A stretch of DNA of 44,671 bases from positions 1-44,671 of the forward strand of contig JAZOCR010000150.1 in the NCBI GenBank assembly GCA_045596605.1, written 5' to 3'. Below are positions 1 through 8,473 of this stretch, piece by piece (position 1 is the first letter of the stretch; each line of letters begins with the position of its first letter). A program made the position numbers and the translations under genes. Source of the stretch: SIG622 sp045596605 (GTDB lineage: Bacteria; Bacillota; Clostridia; Oscillospirales; CAG-382). The notes under the pieces are model-generated. The model saw nothing but the letters and a program-made list of their open reading frames with translations, was not told the origin of the DNA and searched no databases.

Positions 1-198
1 GGTTATTTCTACATTAACGGTGTAAAGCAGTTGGCATATCAGCTTGTAGAATATGAAGGTGATTATTACTTCATCAGCGACTACAACAAATATGTTACAA
101 ACAAGACCATGTATGTTGAAAAGAGATTCCTTGAAGGAACCAACTTCAAACCCGGTTATTACGAGTTTGATGCAGAAGGCAAAATGATCATTGAATAA
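1..198 (+). CDS. C-terminal end of a surface repeat protein (partial)
   Basis: The reading frame is open from the first base and ends in TAA at 196-198, giving 65 residues of a protein that starts outside the window. The tail is rich in Tyr, Phe and Gly, with patterns such as GYFYINGVKQLAYQL, GDYYFISDYNKYV and GYYEFDAEGKMII. From family memory these resemble the C-terminal repeats of large secreted or wall-attached proteins of gut Clostridia. Location next to a capsule locus fits an envelope role. The catalytic or adhesive part, if any, is not visible, so no function is assigned. A GC-rich hairpin follows the stop. Confidence 0.7.
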   Translation, partial: GYFYINGVKQLAYQLVEYEGDYYFISDYNKYVTNKTMYVEKRFLEGTNFKPGYYEFDAEGKMIIE

Positions 199-212
199 TT
201 TACAATATCATG

Positions 213-234
213 CCCCACCCCTTTTGGGATGGGG
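213..234 (+). terminator. GC-rich hairpin after the surface-protein gene
   Basis: A CCCCA..CCC / GGGATGGGG stem with a TTTT loop lies 15 bases after the stop codon at 198. No U-tract follows, so it may be an mRNA 3'-end stabiliser or a weak terminator rather than a standard intrinsic terminator. Confidence 0.4.
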
Positions 235-324
235 TAACCGCACAAAATCAATGCCTCCACGGGGCGTGCGGTGGGCAACGACAGTGGTGTCGGCGAAATT
301 GATATTGATAATGAGGTATGAATT

Positions 325-1014
325 ATGCTTGCAGATAAAACGATTCGTAGAGATGGCTCCCCCCTTCTACCAAGAAGAATCATTCTTGCAGTAAGAAAAA
401 GACTGTCGAGAAAACACAGAGTGATTTTAAATCAGAATATAAGAGAAAAATTGAAGGACGTAAAACCATTTACAATTTTCAGTAATAACTGTTTAGGCGG
501 GGTGTTTTACAATGATGCCGGATTACAGTTTACTTCACCACTGATCAATACTGCTATGGATGGCGATGACTTTTTGAAGTTCCTTTCCAATCCAAGGCAC
601 TATTTGGAACATGAAATGGAGTTTTTCACGTGGGAAGGACGCAACTTTCCGATTGCACGTATTGATGATATTGAAGTAAATTTTGTGCATTATAAAACAC
701 CGGAAGAATGTATGGAAAAATGGAAAAAAAGAACAGAAAGGATTGTGTGGGATAATATTTTTATTGTTGCGACCAATCATGACGGCATGTGCCACGATGA
801 TTGCATGGAACGCTTCGATCGTTTACCGTATAAAAACAAGATTATGTTTGTTTCAAAGGATTATCCTCAGTACGATTGGGCAATTCCGATACGCCAATTC
901 AAAAATCGTTTTCAATGCCGTGTAACGGTTTCTTTTGCTGATATGAAGGGTCATCGTTACTATGAAACCGCATTTGATATTGCAAAGTGGATTCGCGACA
1001 ATAGCAGTGAATAA
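325..1014 (+). CDS. DUF1919 family protein of exopolysaccharide loci
   Basis: A 229-residue soluble protein. The pattern IFSNNCLGGVFYNDAGLQF near residues 50-70, followed by SPLIN, FLKFLSNPRHYL, VNFVHYKT and a late YKNKIMFVSKDYP block, matches what I know of DUF1919 (PF08942). These proteins occur in capsule and exopolysaccharide clusters and probably act on sugars, but the reaction is not established. The start at 325 is preceded by GAGG at a spacing of 8. An upstream overlapping frame at 191 has no comparable family signal. The next gene, a glycosyltransferase, starts 21 bases after the stop, so both are likely in one transcript. Base composition is AT-rich like the following genes. Confidence 0.8.
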   Translation: MLADKTIRRDGSPLLPRRIILAVRKRLSRKHRVILNQNIREKLKDVKPFTIFSNNCLGGVFYNDAGLQFTSPLINTAMDGDDFLKFLSNPRHYLEHEMEFFTWEGRNFPIARIDDIEVNFVHYKTPEECMEKWKKRTERIVWDNIFIVATNHDGMCHDDCMERFDRLPYKNKIMFVSKDYPQYDWAIPIRQFKNRFQCRVTVSFADMKGHRYYETAFDIAKWIRDNSSE

Positions 1015-1035
1015 TCTCCCTTTAGGTAATGATAA

Positions 1036-2226
1036 ATGAAAGTAGTTCAGATAAATACAGTGTGTGGTAGTGGCAGTACCGGAAAGATTTGTGTTGGAAT
1101 CAGCAGTGTTTTAGATGACTACGGCATAGAAAATTATATTTTATATACATCCGGACAATCAAAGGATTCTCACGGAATAAAATGTTCAGAACCTTTGCAT
1201 AAACTTCAGGCATTTCGCTCCCGTATTTTAGGAAACTATGGATTCAATTCTCGGAAAACGACCGAAATACTTATTTCAGAGCTGGAACGAATCAAACCTG
1301 ATGTGGTTCATCTCCATAATCTTCACGGACATAATTGTGATCTTTCGCTATTAATGAATTATTTCAAGAGTCATCATACAAAATTGTTTTGGACTTTTCA
1401 TGACTGCTGGGCATTTACTGCGTATTGTCCGCATTTTGTGATGGCGAAATGCGATAAATGGAAAACCGGTTGCCACCATTGCGTACAGAGCAAGACGTTT
1501 AGTTGGTTTTCAGATAGAAGCGCATGGCTATATGAAAAAAAGAGAAAAACCTTTGAAGGGTTGAATTTGACAATTATAACGCCATCTCATTGGCTTGCCG
1601 GTTTTGTGAAAGAATCTTTTTTGAAAGATTATCCGGTAAAAGTAATCCACAACGGCATTGACTTAAATGTTTTTTGTTGCAGAGATTCTGATTTCAGAGA
1701 AAGATATGGCATTGCGAAGGATCAATTTATGATTCTCGGTGTTGCTGATAAATGGGTGCCCAGAAAAGGACCGGATGTATTTATTGAGCTTTCAAAACAC
1801 TTGAATGAAAAATTTAAGATTGTGCTCGTGGGTACCGATGATTCGATCGATAAACAATTGCCTTCCAACATTATTTCTGTTCATCGTACTGCTAATCAGA
1901 TTGAACTTGCAAAGATTTATACTGCTGCTGACTTGCTTGTGAATCCAACAAGAGAAGAAGTTTTTGGTTTAGTAAATGTGGAAGCAAATGCATGCGGAAC
2001 TCCTGTTCTCATGTATCGAACGGGTGGAAGCCCTGAATGCATTGATGATAAATCTGGTGCTATAGTTGAATGCGATGATATTAATGCGTTATATCGAGAG
2101 ATTAATCGAATTTATCAAACAAGGCCTTTTATCAAAGCTGATTGTATTCAAAATGCAGAGCGTTTTCAAGAAAGAATCAAATATGAGGAGTATACGAGCC
2201 TATATTTTGAAAAGTATAAGGCGTGA
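1036..2226 (+). CDS. GT4-type glycosyltransferase
   Basis: A 396-residue cytoplasmic glycosyltransferase of GT-B fold. The N-terminal half starts MKVVQINTVCGSGSTGKI, the glycine-rich acceptor-side loop, and contains VVHLHNLHGH and FWTFHDCWAFT. The C-terminal half has VIHNGIDLNVF at about residue 210 and the nucleotide-sugar EX7E signature in REEVFGLVNVEANACGTPV around residues 310-330. The closest type by eye is the WcaC-like branch of GT4, so it should add one sugar to a lipid-linked capsule repeat unit. Donor and acceptor cannot be read from sequence. It is the only clear glycosyltransferase in the visible part of the locus, so others must lie upstream. Confidence 0.88.
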   Translation: MKVVQINTVCGSGSTGKICVGISSVLDDYGIENYILYTSGQSKDSHGIKCSEPLHKLQAFRSRILGNYGFNSRKTTEILISELERIKPDVVHLHNLHGHNCDLSLLMNYFKSHHTKLFWTFHDCWAFTAYCPHFVMAKCDKWKTGCHHCVQSKTFSWFSDRSAWLYEKKRKTFEGLNLTIITPSHWLAGFVKESFLKDYPVKVIHNGIDLNVFCCRDSDFRERYGIAKDQFMILGVADKWVPRKGPDVFIELSKHLNEKFKIVLVGTDDSIDKQLPSNIISVHRTANQIELAKIYTAADLLVNPTREEVFGLVNVEANACGTPVLMYRTGGSPECIDDKSGAIVECDDINALYREINRIYQTRPFIKADCIQNAERFQERIKYEEYTSLYFEKYKA

Positions 2227-2255
2227 TGCAAAGTTTATTTTAGGGATCGGATAAT

Positions 2256-3407
2256 ATGAAAATTGCCATTATTACGCATTACTATAATAGTAAAAATTAT
2301 GGGGGGAATCTCCAAGCATATGCATTGTGCAAGGTCTTAGACCAAATGGGGATGAACGCAGAACAAATATCGTTTGATCGCTATGCAAATAGAAAAAGGT
2401 CAAGAATTACAGTAAAGAAGATTGCGAAAAATATTTTTTACGGGTTATCGAAATTAAGAAGCGTAAGTATTCGTGAAGGTTTGAAACATAGAAATCATCG
2501 GTTGGATGCTTTCAACAGAAATGTTATTCCTCATACAACGACAATATATAACGAAAAGAATATCTCTCAGTGCGTGGATAATTACGATGTGTTTATAACG
2601 GGAAGCGATCAAGTATGGCATCCTGTTGCATATTGTTCCGCTTATGGATTGGAATTTGTCCCTTCCAATAAAATTAAACTTTCTTATGCGGCAAGCTTGG
2701 CAAGCAGTGAAATAACGGATGAATATCGTAGTATTTTGAAAAGAAGTTTGGCGGATTTTAACGGAATATCTGTCAGAGAAAGTAGTTCGGTTGAGTTATT
2801 AAAGGATATTGTGACAACAAAGATACATGTGTCGTTAGATCCTGTTTTTTTGCTTTCGCAAGACCATTGGGATGAGGTGTGCAGTAATTTTACAGTTGAA
2901 TCACCATATATCTTCTGTTATTTTTTGGGTGATAACAAATTTGTACGAATGTTAACAGAGAAATATGCGAAAGAACATAATTTAAAGGTGGTTACACTTC
3001 CACATCTTCTGGGTAGTTATAGAAAATGCGATGCGAATTTTGGAGATGAAAGATTGTATGATGTTTCGCCTGAGGATTTTATAGCATTAATAAAAAACGC
3101 TCAGATGATATTTACAGATAGTTTTCATGCAGCTGTTTTTTCAATTATTTATGAAAAAGAGTTTGTTGTTTTCAATCGCGCTGCTGGAGGTACTGCCGGC
3201 GCGATGAAAACAAGATTGAATTGCTTATTGGATACGTTTAATTTGTCAGATCGTTTTTACAATTTTTCTGAAAATGATGGAATTGATTATATAGATTCTC
3301 TTTCAAAAATTGATTTCAGACCTGTGAAAACGATTCTTGAAGCTTTAAAATCAGATTCAATAAAATATTTGAAAAATTTTATATTAGAAAGTGGTTATGA
3401 AGATTAA
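2256..3407 (+). CDS. Polysaccharide pyruvyl transferase family protein
   Basis: A 383-residue member of the WcaK/CsaB-like family (PF04230). Signs are the N-terminal MKIAIITHYYNSKNYGGNLQAYAL, the central FITGSDQVWHP at about residue 115, and the C-terminal IFTDSFHAAVFSIIYEKEFVVF at about residue 285, which carries the conserved His. Known members transfer pyruvate from PEP to form ketals on surface glycans, though many capsule-locus members are uncharacterised. The flippase overlaps its 3' end, and an FrhB-like Fe-S protein lies just beyond, a pairing I recall from other exopolysaccharide loci. The sequence is strongly AT-rich. Confidence 0.85.
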   Translation: MKIAIITHYYNSKNYGGNLQAYALCKVLDQMGMNAEQISFDRYANRKRSRITVKKIAKNIFYGLSKLRSVSIREGLKHRNHRLDAFNRNVIPHTTTIYNEKNISQCVDNYDVFITGSDQVWHPVAYCSAYGLEFVPSNKIKLSYAASLASSEITDEYRSILKRSLADFNGISVRESSSVELLKDIVTTKIHVSLDPVFLLSQDHWDEVCSNFTVESPYIFCYFLGDNKFVRMLTEKYAKEHNLKVVTLPHLLGSYRKCDANFGDERLYDVSPEDFIALIKNAQMIFTDSFHAAVFSIIYEKEFVVFNRAAGGTAGAMKTRLNCLLDTFNLSDRFYNFSENDGIDYIDSLSKIDFRPVKTILEALKSDSIKYLKNFILESGYED

Positions 3408-4938
3408 TCAAATTAAATTGGGTTCTGTTATATCATACATACAGATTTTAGCAGGAATAATTATAGGACTTGTTTATACTCCTTGGATGATTTGGTTGCT
3501 TGGTGATAGTGAATATGGATTATACAATACGGCAGTATCGACGATATCAATGCTTTCTGTATTAAGTCTTGGTTTTAACAGTGGGTATATCCGATTTTTC
3601 TCAAAATATCGAAAAGAAAATAATTTGAAAAAAATATTCAGTTTAAACGGAATGTATTTGCTGGTTTTTATCATTATTGCGTTGCTTTCTTTGGTTTGCG
3701 GTTTGTTTTTAGCATCTCATTTAGATGTTGTTTTTGACAAAGGTTTAACCAATCAAGAATTTGAATTGGCACGCAGCTTAATGATTTTATTGACATTCAA
3801 TTTAGCATTGTCTTTTCCAATGAGTGTATTTGTCAATATTATATCAGCTCATGAAAAGTTTGTACTGTTAAAATTGTTGGGACTAATGAAAACTGTTATT
3901 AGTCCGTTGGTAACTTTGCCGCTACTTTTGATGGGTTTTAATTCTGTGGCTATGGTTGCAGTTACAATTATAATTGCCACTGTTACAGATATTGTATATG
4001 TATATTACGTTATATTTATATTGAAACAGAAGTTTGTTTTCAAAAATTTTGAAATCACTTTATTTAAGGAGTTGTTTTTGTATATCAGTTTTATAGCGAT
4101 CAATCTAATCGTTGATCAAATAAACTGGAATGTGGATAAGTTACTTTTGGCAAGATATAAGGGCACTTATGCGGTTGCGATTTATTCCGTTGGATATACT
4201 TTGTTTAGTTATTATATGATATTTTCAACAGCGATTTCGGGATTATTTACACCAAGAGTCCACAAAATTGTGTGTGATAATTCAGAAGATCTTAATAAAT
4301 ATCAATTATTATCAGCCTTGTTTATCAAGGTAGGACGAATTCAGTTTATGATTTTAGGTTTGATAGCTAGTGGACTTTTTATTTTTGGATATCAATTTAT
4401 AATTCAAATTTGGGCAGGAGAAGGATATTCAGAATCATATTATGTTATGATTTTTTTGGTATTGGCTTCTTTCCCGGCTTTGATTCAGAATGTTGGGATT
4501 GAAATTCAGCGTGCACTCAACAAACATAGATTTCGTTCAATTGTATATGCTATTATGGCATTGTTAAATCTTATTATGTCTATTTATCTTTGCCAAAAGT
4601 TTGGAGCAATAGGCAGTGCTTTTGGGACGGCATTTTCGTTAATTGTCTGCAATGGCATAATTATGAATGTTTATTACGCCAAAGAATGTAGACTGGATGT
4701 TGTTTCGTTTTGGAAAAATATTATTTGTATGCTTAAGGGATTTGTTTTTCCTATTGCTGTTTCCATATGTCTATATTTCTTTTGGTTGGACGATTCGATA
4801 ATTACCATGTTGTTTAAAATTGCAATATATACCCTGTCGTATTGTGTTTCGATGTGGTGTTTTGCTATGAATGACTATGAAAAGAATTTATTTAAAAAAC
4901 CAATATTTTTATTGATTAATAAACCAAGAAAGAGATAA
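3397..4938 (+). CDS. Wzx-type polysaccharide flippase (MOP superfamily)
   Basis: About 513 residues, almost entirely hydrophobic, with roughly 12-14 membrane segments and an N-terminal pattern (IQILAGIIIGLVYTPWMIWLLGDSEYGLYNTAVS) typical of oligosaccharide flippases. It should move lipid-linked repeat units across the membrane. I start it at ATG 3397; a GTG at 3391 in the same frame is an alternative. Either start overlaps the end of the pyruvyl transferase gene, which implies translational coupling. The stop is 2 bases before the next start. The polymerase (Wzy) that normally works with it is not in the window. Confidence 0.88.
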   Translation: MKINQIKLGSVISYIQILAGIIIGLVYTPWMIWLLGDSEYGLYNTAVSTISMLSVLSLGFNSGYIRFFSKYRKENNLKKIFSLNGMYLLVFIIIALLSLVCGLFLASHLDVVFDKGLTNQEFELARSLMILLTFNLALSFPMSVFVNIISAHEKFVLLKLLGLMKTVISPLVTLPLLLMGFNSVAMVAVTIIIATVTDIVYVYYVIFILKQKFVFKNFEITLFKELFLYISFIAINLIVDQINWNVDKLLLARYKGTYAVAIYSVGYTLFSYYMIFSTAISGLFTPRVHKIVCDNSEDLNKYQLLSALFIKVGRIQFMILGLIASGLFIFGYQFIIQIWAGEGYSESYYVMIFLVLASFPALIQNVGIEIQRALNKHRFRSIVYAIMALLNLIMSIYLCQKFGAIGSAFGTAFSLIVCNGIIMNVYYAKECRLDVVSFWKNIICMLKGFVFPIAVSICLYFFWLDDSIITMLFKIAIYTLSYCVSMWCFAMNDYEKNLFKKPIFLLINKPRKR

Positions 4939-4940
4939 TT

Positions 4941-6092
4941 ATGATAGACATAATAAAAGACAAATATAATTGTACCGGTTGTGCGGCATGTTTGAATATT
5001 TGTCCTAAACAGTGTATTACATTGAAAAAGGATTCTGAAGGTTTTTTTTATCCACATATAGATCAAGATTGTTGTGTACAGTGCAATTTGTGTACAATAG
5101 TATGTCATAGTGACAAAGAAAAATTTTCAACCCCAAATACGCTTGAAGCTTATGCGGCATATATAAAGTATGAAAAAGAACTTCAAAATAGTTCTTCAGG
5201 CGGAATATTTAGAGAAATTGCTGTTTTTGTAATTAAAAATGGAGGAATTATTTATGGCGCTGCATTTACGGATGCATATACCGTGAAGCATATAGCAGTT
5301 GACTCATTGGAAGATATTTGTTTGTTACAAGGATCCAAATATTTACAAAGTTATATGGGGAATAATTATTCTCTTATTAAGCAGAACCTTGAAACAGGTC
5401 GCTGGGTTTTGTTCACAGGAACTCCATGTCAAGTAGCCGGATTGAAAAAATATTTGAAAAAGGATTACGACAATCTGTTTACATTGGATATTGTTTGCCA
5501 CGGAGTCCCTTCGCCTATGGTGTGGAAGAAATATGTTCAGCATATAGAATCTTTTACATCAGCTAAAGTTAAACATATAAACTTCAGGGACAAAACATAT
5601 GGATGGCATAAATTTAGTATCTGTCTAGATTTCGATAATGGATTGAAGCAAAGAACGGTATTTACTGAAGATCTTTTTATGAAAGGCTTTTTGGCTGATA
5701 TTTATTTGCGTCCATCGTGTTATCATTGTGATTACAAAACAATTAGTAGAATTAGTGATTTTACATTAGCCGATTTTTGGGGAATACAATATATATGTCC
5801 TGAAATGGAAAACAAAAATGGTACCTCATTGTGTTGGTTGAATACAGAAAAATCAAAGTTGGTTTGGGAAAATATAAAAGACGGAATTGTTTTTAAAAGA
5901 GTTAATTTGGAAAATGCTTTAAAATATAATTCTGCAGCGCTTTATTCATCTTCGATGCCAAAATCAAGGGAAAAATTTTTCGAATTACTTGCTGTTTCTA
6001 ATTTTGATATAGCTATTAAAACGGTTTTGCCCAAACAAAATTTTTATCAAAAAGTAGTCAGAAGATTAAAAAAATTATTGAAAAACATTTAA
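4941..6092 (+). CDS. FrhB-like Fe-S protein (coenzyme F420 hydrogenase beta family) of capsule locus
   Basis: A 383-residue protein. Residues 1-60 form a double ferredoxin module with Cys 11, 14, 17, 21 and 45, 48, 51, 55, enough for two [4Fe-4S] clusters. The rest resembles the FrhB N- and C-terminal domains: SSGGIFREIA at about 78, FTGTPCQVAGLKKYL at about 155, DIVCHGVPSP, and a late SDFTLADFWG. The family handles flavin or F420 redox chemistry in archaea. In bacteria, members beside pyruvyl transferases in glycan loci have no settled role. Inference: an electron-transfer or reductive step in glycan modification. It lies 2 bases after the flippase and is AT-rich like its upstream neighbours. 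Confidence 0.82.
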   Translation: MIDIIKDKYNCTGCAACLNICPKQCITLKKDSEGFFYPHIDQDCCVQCNLCTIVCHSDKEKFSTPNTLEAYAAYIKYEKELQNSSSGGIFREIAVFVIKNGGIIYGAAFTDAYTVKHIAVDSLEDICLLQGSKYLQSYMGNNYSLIKQNLETGRWVLFTGTPCQVAGLKKYLKKDYDNLFTLDIVCHGVPSPMVWKKYVQHIESFTSAKVKHINFRDKTYGWHKFSICLDFDNGLKQRTVFTEDLFMKGFLADIYLRPSCYHCDYKTISRISDFTLADFWGIQYICPEMENKNGTSLCWLNTEKSKLVWENIKDGIVFKRVNLENALKYNSAALYSSSMPKSREKFFELLAVSNFDIAIKTVLPKQNFYQKVVRRLKKLLKNI

Positions 6093-6128
6093 ATAATTTA
6101 ATGTATTAATCTTGGAAAGGGATTTTGT

Positions 6129-7208
6129 ATGAGATATGGTATTCCGATATTAATCACCGGCTCCGCCGGCTTCATCGGTGCGAATTTGGTTTTACGCCTT
6201 ATGGAAACCGACGAGCCCATTACTGTAGTCGGTCTTGACAACATGAACGACTACTATGACGTTTCCCTTAAGGAGTATCGTTTATGCAAAATTGAAGAAT
6301 TGGCTCGAAAGAACCCTCATGTGACATGGCGTTTTGTTCAGGGAAGTATTGCGGACAAGGCACTTGTTAATTCGCTTTTTGAAAAATATCACTTTGATAT
6401 CGTTGTAAATCTTGCTGCTCAGGCAGGTGTCAGATATTCTATCGATCACCCCGATGCTTACATAGAATCTAATATTATTGGATTTTACAATATTCTGGAG
6501 GCTTGTCGGCACTATCCCGTGGAGCATTTAGTATATGCTTCAAGTTCAAGCGTTTACGGTAGTAACAAGAAGATCCCATATTCCACAGATGACAAAGTGG
6601 ACAACCCTGTGAGTTTATACGCTGCTACAAAGAAGTCCAATGAGCTGATGGCGCACGCATATTCCAAGCTTTATAATATTCCATCAACAGGACTTCGTTT
6701 CTTCACAGTTTATGGTCCCGCAGGACGTCCCGATATGGCGTACTTTGGCTTTACAAACAAGCTTTTGCGAGGAGAAACCATCGAGATCTTCAATTACGGT
6801 AACTGCAAGCGTGATTTTACTTACGTAGACGACATCGTAGAAGGTGTTATTCGAGTTATGAACTGTGCTCCGAAAAAGGAAATAGGCGAGGACGGATTGC
6901 CGATTCCTCCTTATGCTGTCTATAACATCGGCAACAATGCGCCTGAAAATCTGCTTGATTTCGTAAATATTCTCGGCGAAGAGCTTATTGCGGCGGGTGT
7001 TCTGCCGAGCGACTTCGATATTTCAAAGCACAGCAAGCTCGTGCCGATGCAGCCGGGTGATGTTCCTGTCACATACGCTGATGTTACCCCTCTTGAAAAA
7101 GATTTCGGATTTAGACCCTCTACAAGCCTGCGTGAAGGACTTAGAGAATTCGCCATGTGGTATAAAGAATATTACATAGATAAAAAAACAAAGAATAAGC
7201 GAGGATAA
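6129..7208 (+). CDS. UDP-glucuronate 4-epimerase (extended SDR)
   Basis: A 359-residue NAD-dependent epimerase expected to convert UDP-GlcA to UDP-GalA. It has the Rossmann loop GSAGFIG (11-17), SSSSVYG (138-144) and the catalytic Tyr164-x3-Lys168 in YAATKKSNE, followed by TGLRFFTVYGPAGRPDMA, which is typical of the GAE/Cap1J/LpsL branch rather than GalE. The DNA is visibly richer in G+C than the gene before it. GGAAAGGGA precedes ATG 6129. UDP-glucose dehydrogenase follows after 2 bases and would supply its substrate, which supports the assignment. A dTDP- or UDP-glucose epimerase/dehydratase role is the alternative. Confidence 0.85.
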   Translation: MRYGIPILITGSAGFIGANLVLRLMETDEPITVVGLDNMNDYYDVSLKEYRLCKIEELARKNPHVTWRFVQGSIADKALVNSLFEKYHFDIVVNLAAQAGVRYSIDHPDAYIESNIIGFYNILEACRHYPVEHLVYASSSSVYGSNKKIPYSTDDKVDNPVSLYAATKKSNELMAHAYSKLYNIPSTGLRFFTVYGPAGRPDMAYFGFTNKLLRGETIEIFNYGNCKRDFTYVDDIVEGVIRVMNCAPKKEIGEDGLPIPPYAVYNIGNNAPENLLDFVNILGEELIAAGVLPSDFDISKHSKLVPMQPGDVPVTYADVTPLEKDFGFRPSTSLREGLREFAMWYKEYYIDKKTKNKRG

Positions 7209-7210
7209 AG

Positions 7211-8443
7211 ATGAAGATAGCAGTAGCAGGGACAGGGTATGTCGGATTATCTCTTGCGGTACTTCTTGCTCAAAAACACGAAGTAATTGCGGTAGATGTT
7301 ATGCCTGAAAAAGTTGAGCTTATAAATAAGCATATAAGCCCAATTAAAGATGAATATATCGAGAAGTATCTCAAAGAAAAAAAATTAAATCTCTGCGCAA
7401 CGTTAGATGCCGAAGAAGCGTATAAGGAAGCAGAATACGTTATAGTCGCTACTCCGACCAACTATGACAGTAAACAAAATTATTTCGATACATCCGCTGT
7501 AGAATCTGTTATAGAAACTATCGAGAAATGTAATTCCGGTGCAGTGATCGTTATAAAATCCACAATTCCTGTGGGATTTACCGAGAAGATCCGGGCAAAA
7601 ACAGGTAATAAAAGAATTATATTTAGCCCCGAATTTTTACGTGAATCCAAAGCCTTGTATGATAATCTGTATCCCAGCAGAATTATCGTAGGAACTGACA
7701 AATCGGATGAAAAACTTACCGAAGCAGCTAAAAAATTTGCGGATATCCTGCAAGAATGTGCAATAAAAGAAGGTGTTGATATACTTCTTATGGGATTTAC
7801 CGAGGCTGAAGCGGTAAAGCTGTTTGCTAATACATACCTTGCGCTGAGAGTTAGCTTTTTCAACGAGCTTGACACGTATGCAGAAATGAAGGGACTTGAC
7901 ACCAAGTCAATTATTGATGGCGTTTGCCTTGATCCAAGAATAGGAGGGCATTACAACAATCCTTCCTTTGGATACGGTGGTTACTGTCTCCCCAAAGATA
8001 CCAAGCAGCTTTTGGCGAATTACAAAGATGTACCTCAAAATTTAATTGAAGCCATTGTAGAGTCTAATCGAACAAGAAAGGACTTTATTGCAAGTCGTGT
8101 GCTTGAAAAGGCTGATTATTACTCTGAAAACGGTCAATGGGATTCTAAAATTGAAAAAGAAGTAGTTATTGGCATATATCGCTTGACCATGAAATCCAAT
8201 TCCGACAACTTCCGCCAAAGCTCTATCCAAGGCATAATGAAGCGAATCAAAGCCAAAGGCGCAAGAGTTATCATTTATGAACCAATATTATCTGATGGCG
8301 ATACTTTTTTTGGAAGCGAAGTTGTAAACGATTTGGAGAAATTTAAAGAGTTAAGCGAGGTTATTCTTGCAAACAGATATGACAGTAATTTGGATGATGT
8401 AAACGAAAAGGTGTATACAAGAGATCTTTTTAAAAGAGATTAA
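7211..8443 (+). CDS. ugd: UDP-glucose 6-dehydrogenase
   Basis: A 410-residue enzyme oxidising UDP-glucose to UDP-glucuronate with two NAD+. The N-terminal Rossmann motif is GTGYVGLSLA (residues 7-16), the middle has IIFSPEFLRESKALYDNLYP, and the active-site Cys259 lies in FGYGGYCLPKDTKQL. The length fits the short bacterial Ugd type. It starts 2 bases after the epimerase stop, so the pair forms a UDP-GlcA/UDP-GalA module for an acidic capsule. Confidence 0.93.
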   Translation: MKIAVAGTGYVGLSLAVLLAQKHEVIAVDVMPEKVELINKHISPIKDEYIEKYLKEKKLNLCATLDAEEAYKEAEYVIVATPTNYDSKQNYFDTSAVESVIETIEKCNSGAVIVIKSTIPVGFTEKIRAKTGNKRIIFSPEFLRESKALYDNLYPSRIIVGTDKSDEKLTEAAKKFADILQECAIKEGVDILLMGFTEAEAVKLFANTYLALRVSFFNELDTYAEMKGLDTKSIIDGVCLDPRIGGHYNNPSFGYGGYCLPKDTKQLLANYKDVPQNLIEAIVESNRTRKDFIASRVLEKADYYSENGQWDSKIEKEVVIGIYRLTMKSNSDNFRQSSIQGIMKRIKAKGARVIIYEPILSDGDTFFGSEVVNDLEKFKELSEVILANRYDSNLDDVNEKVYTRDLFKRD

Positions 8444-8473
8444 TACATAAATATGATAAATGAGGGGGTAATG

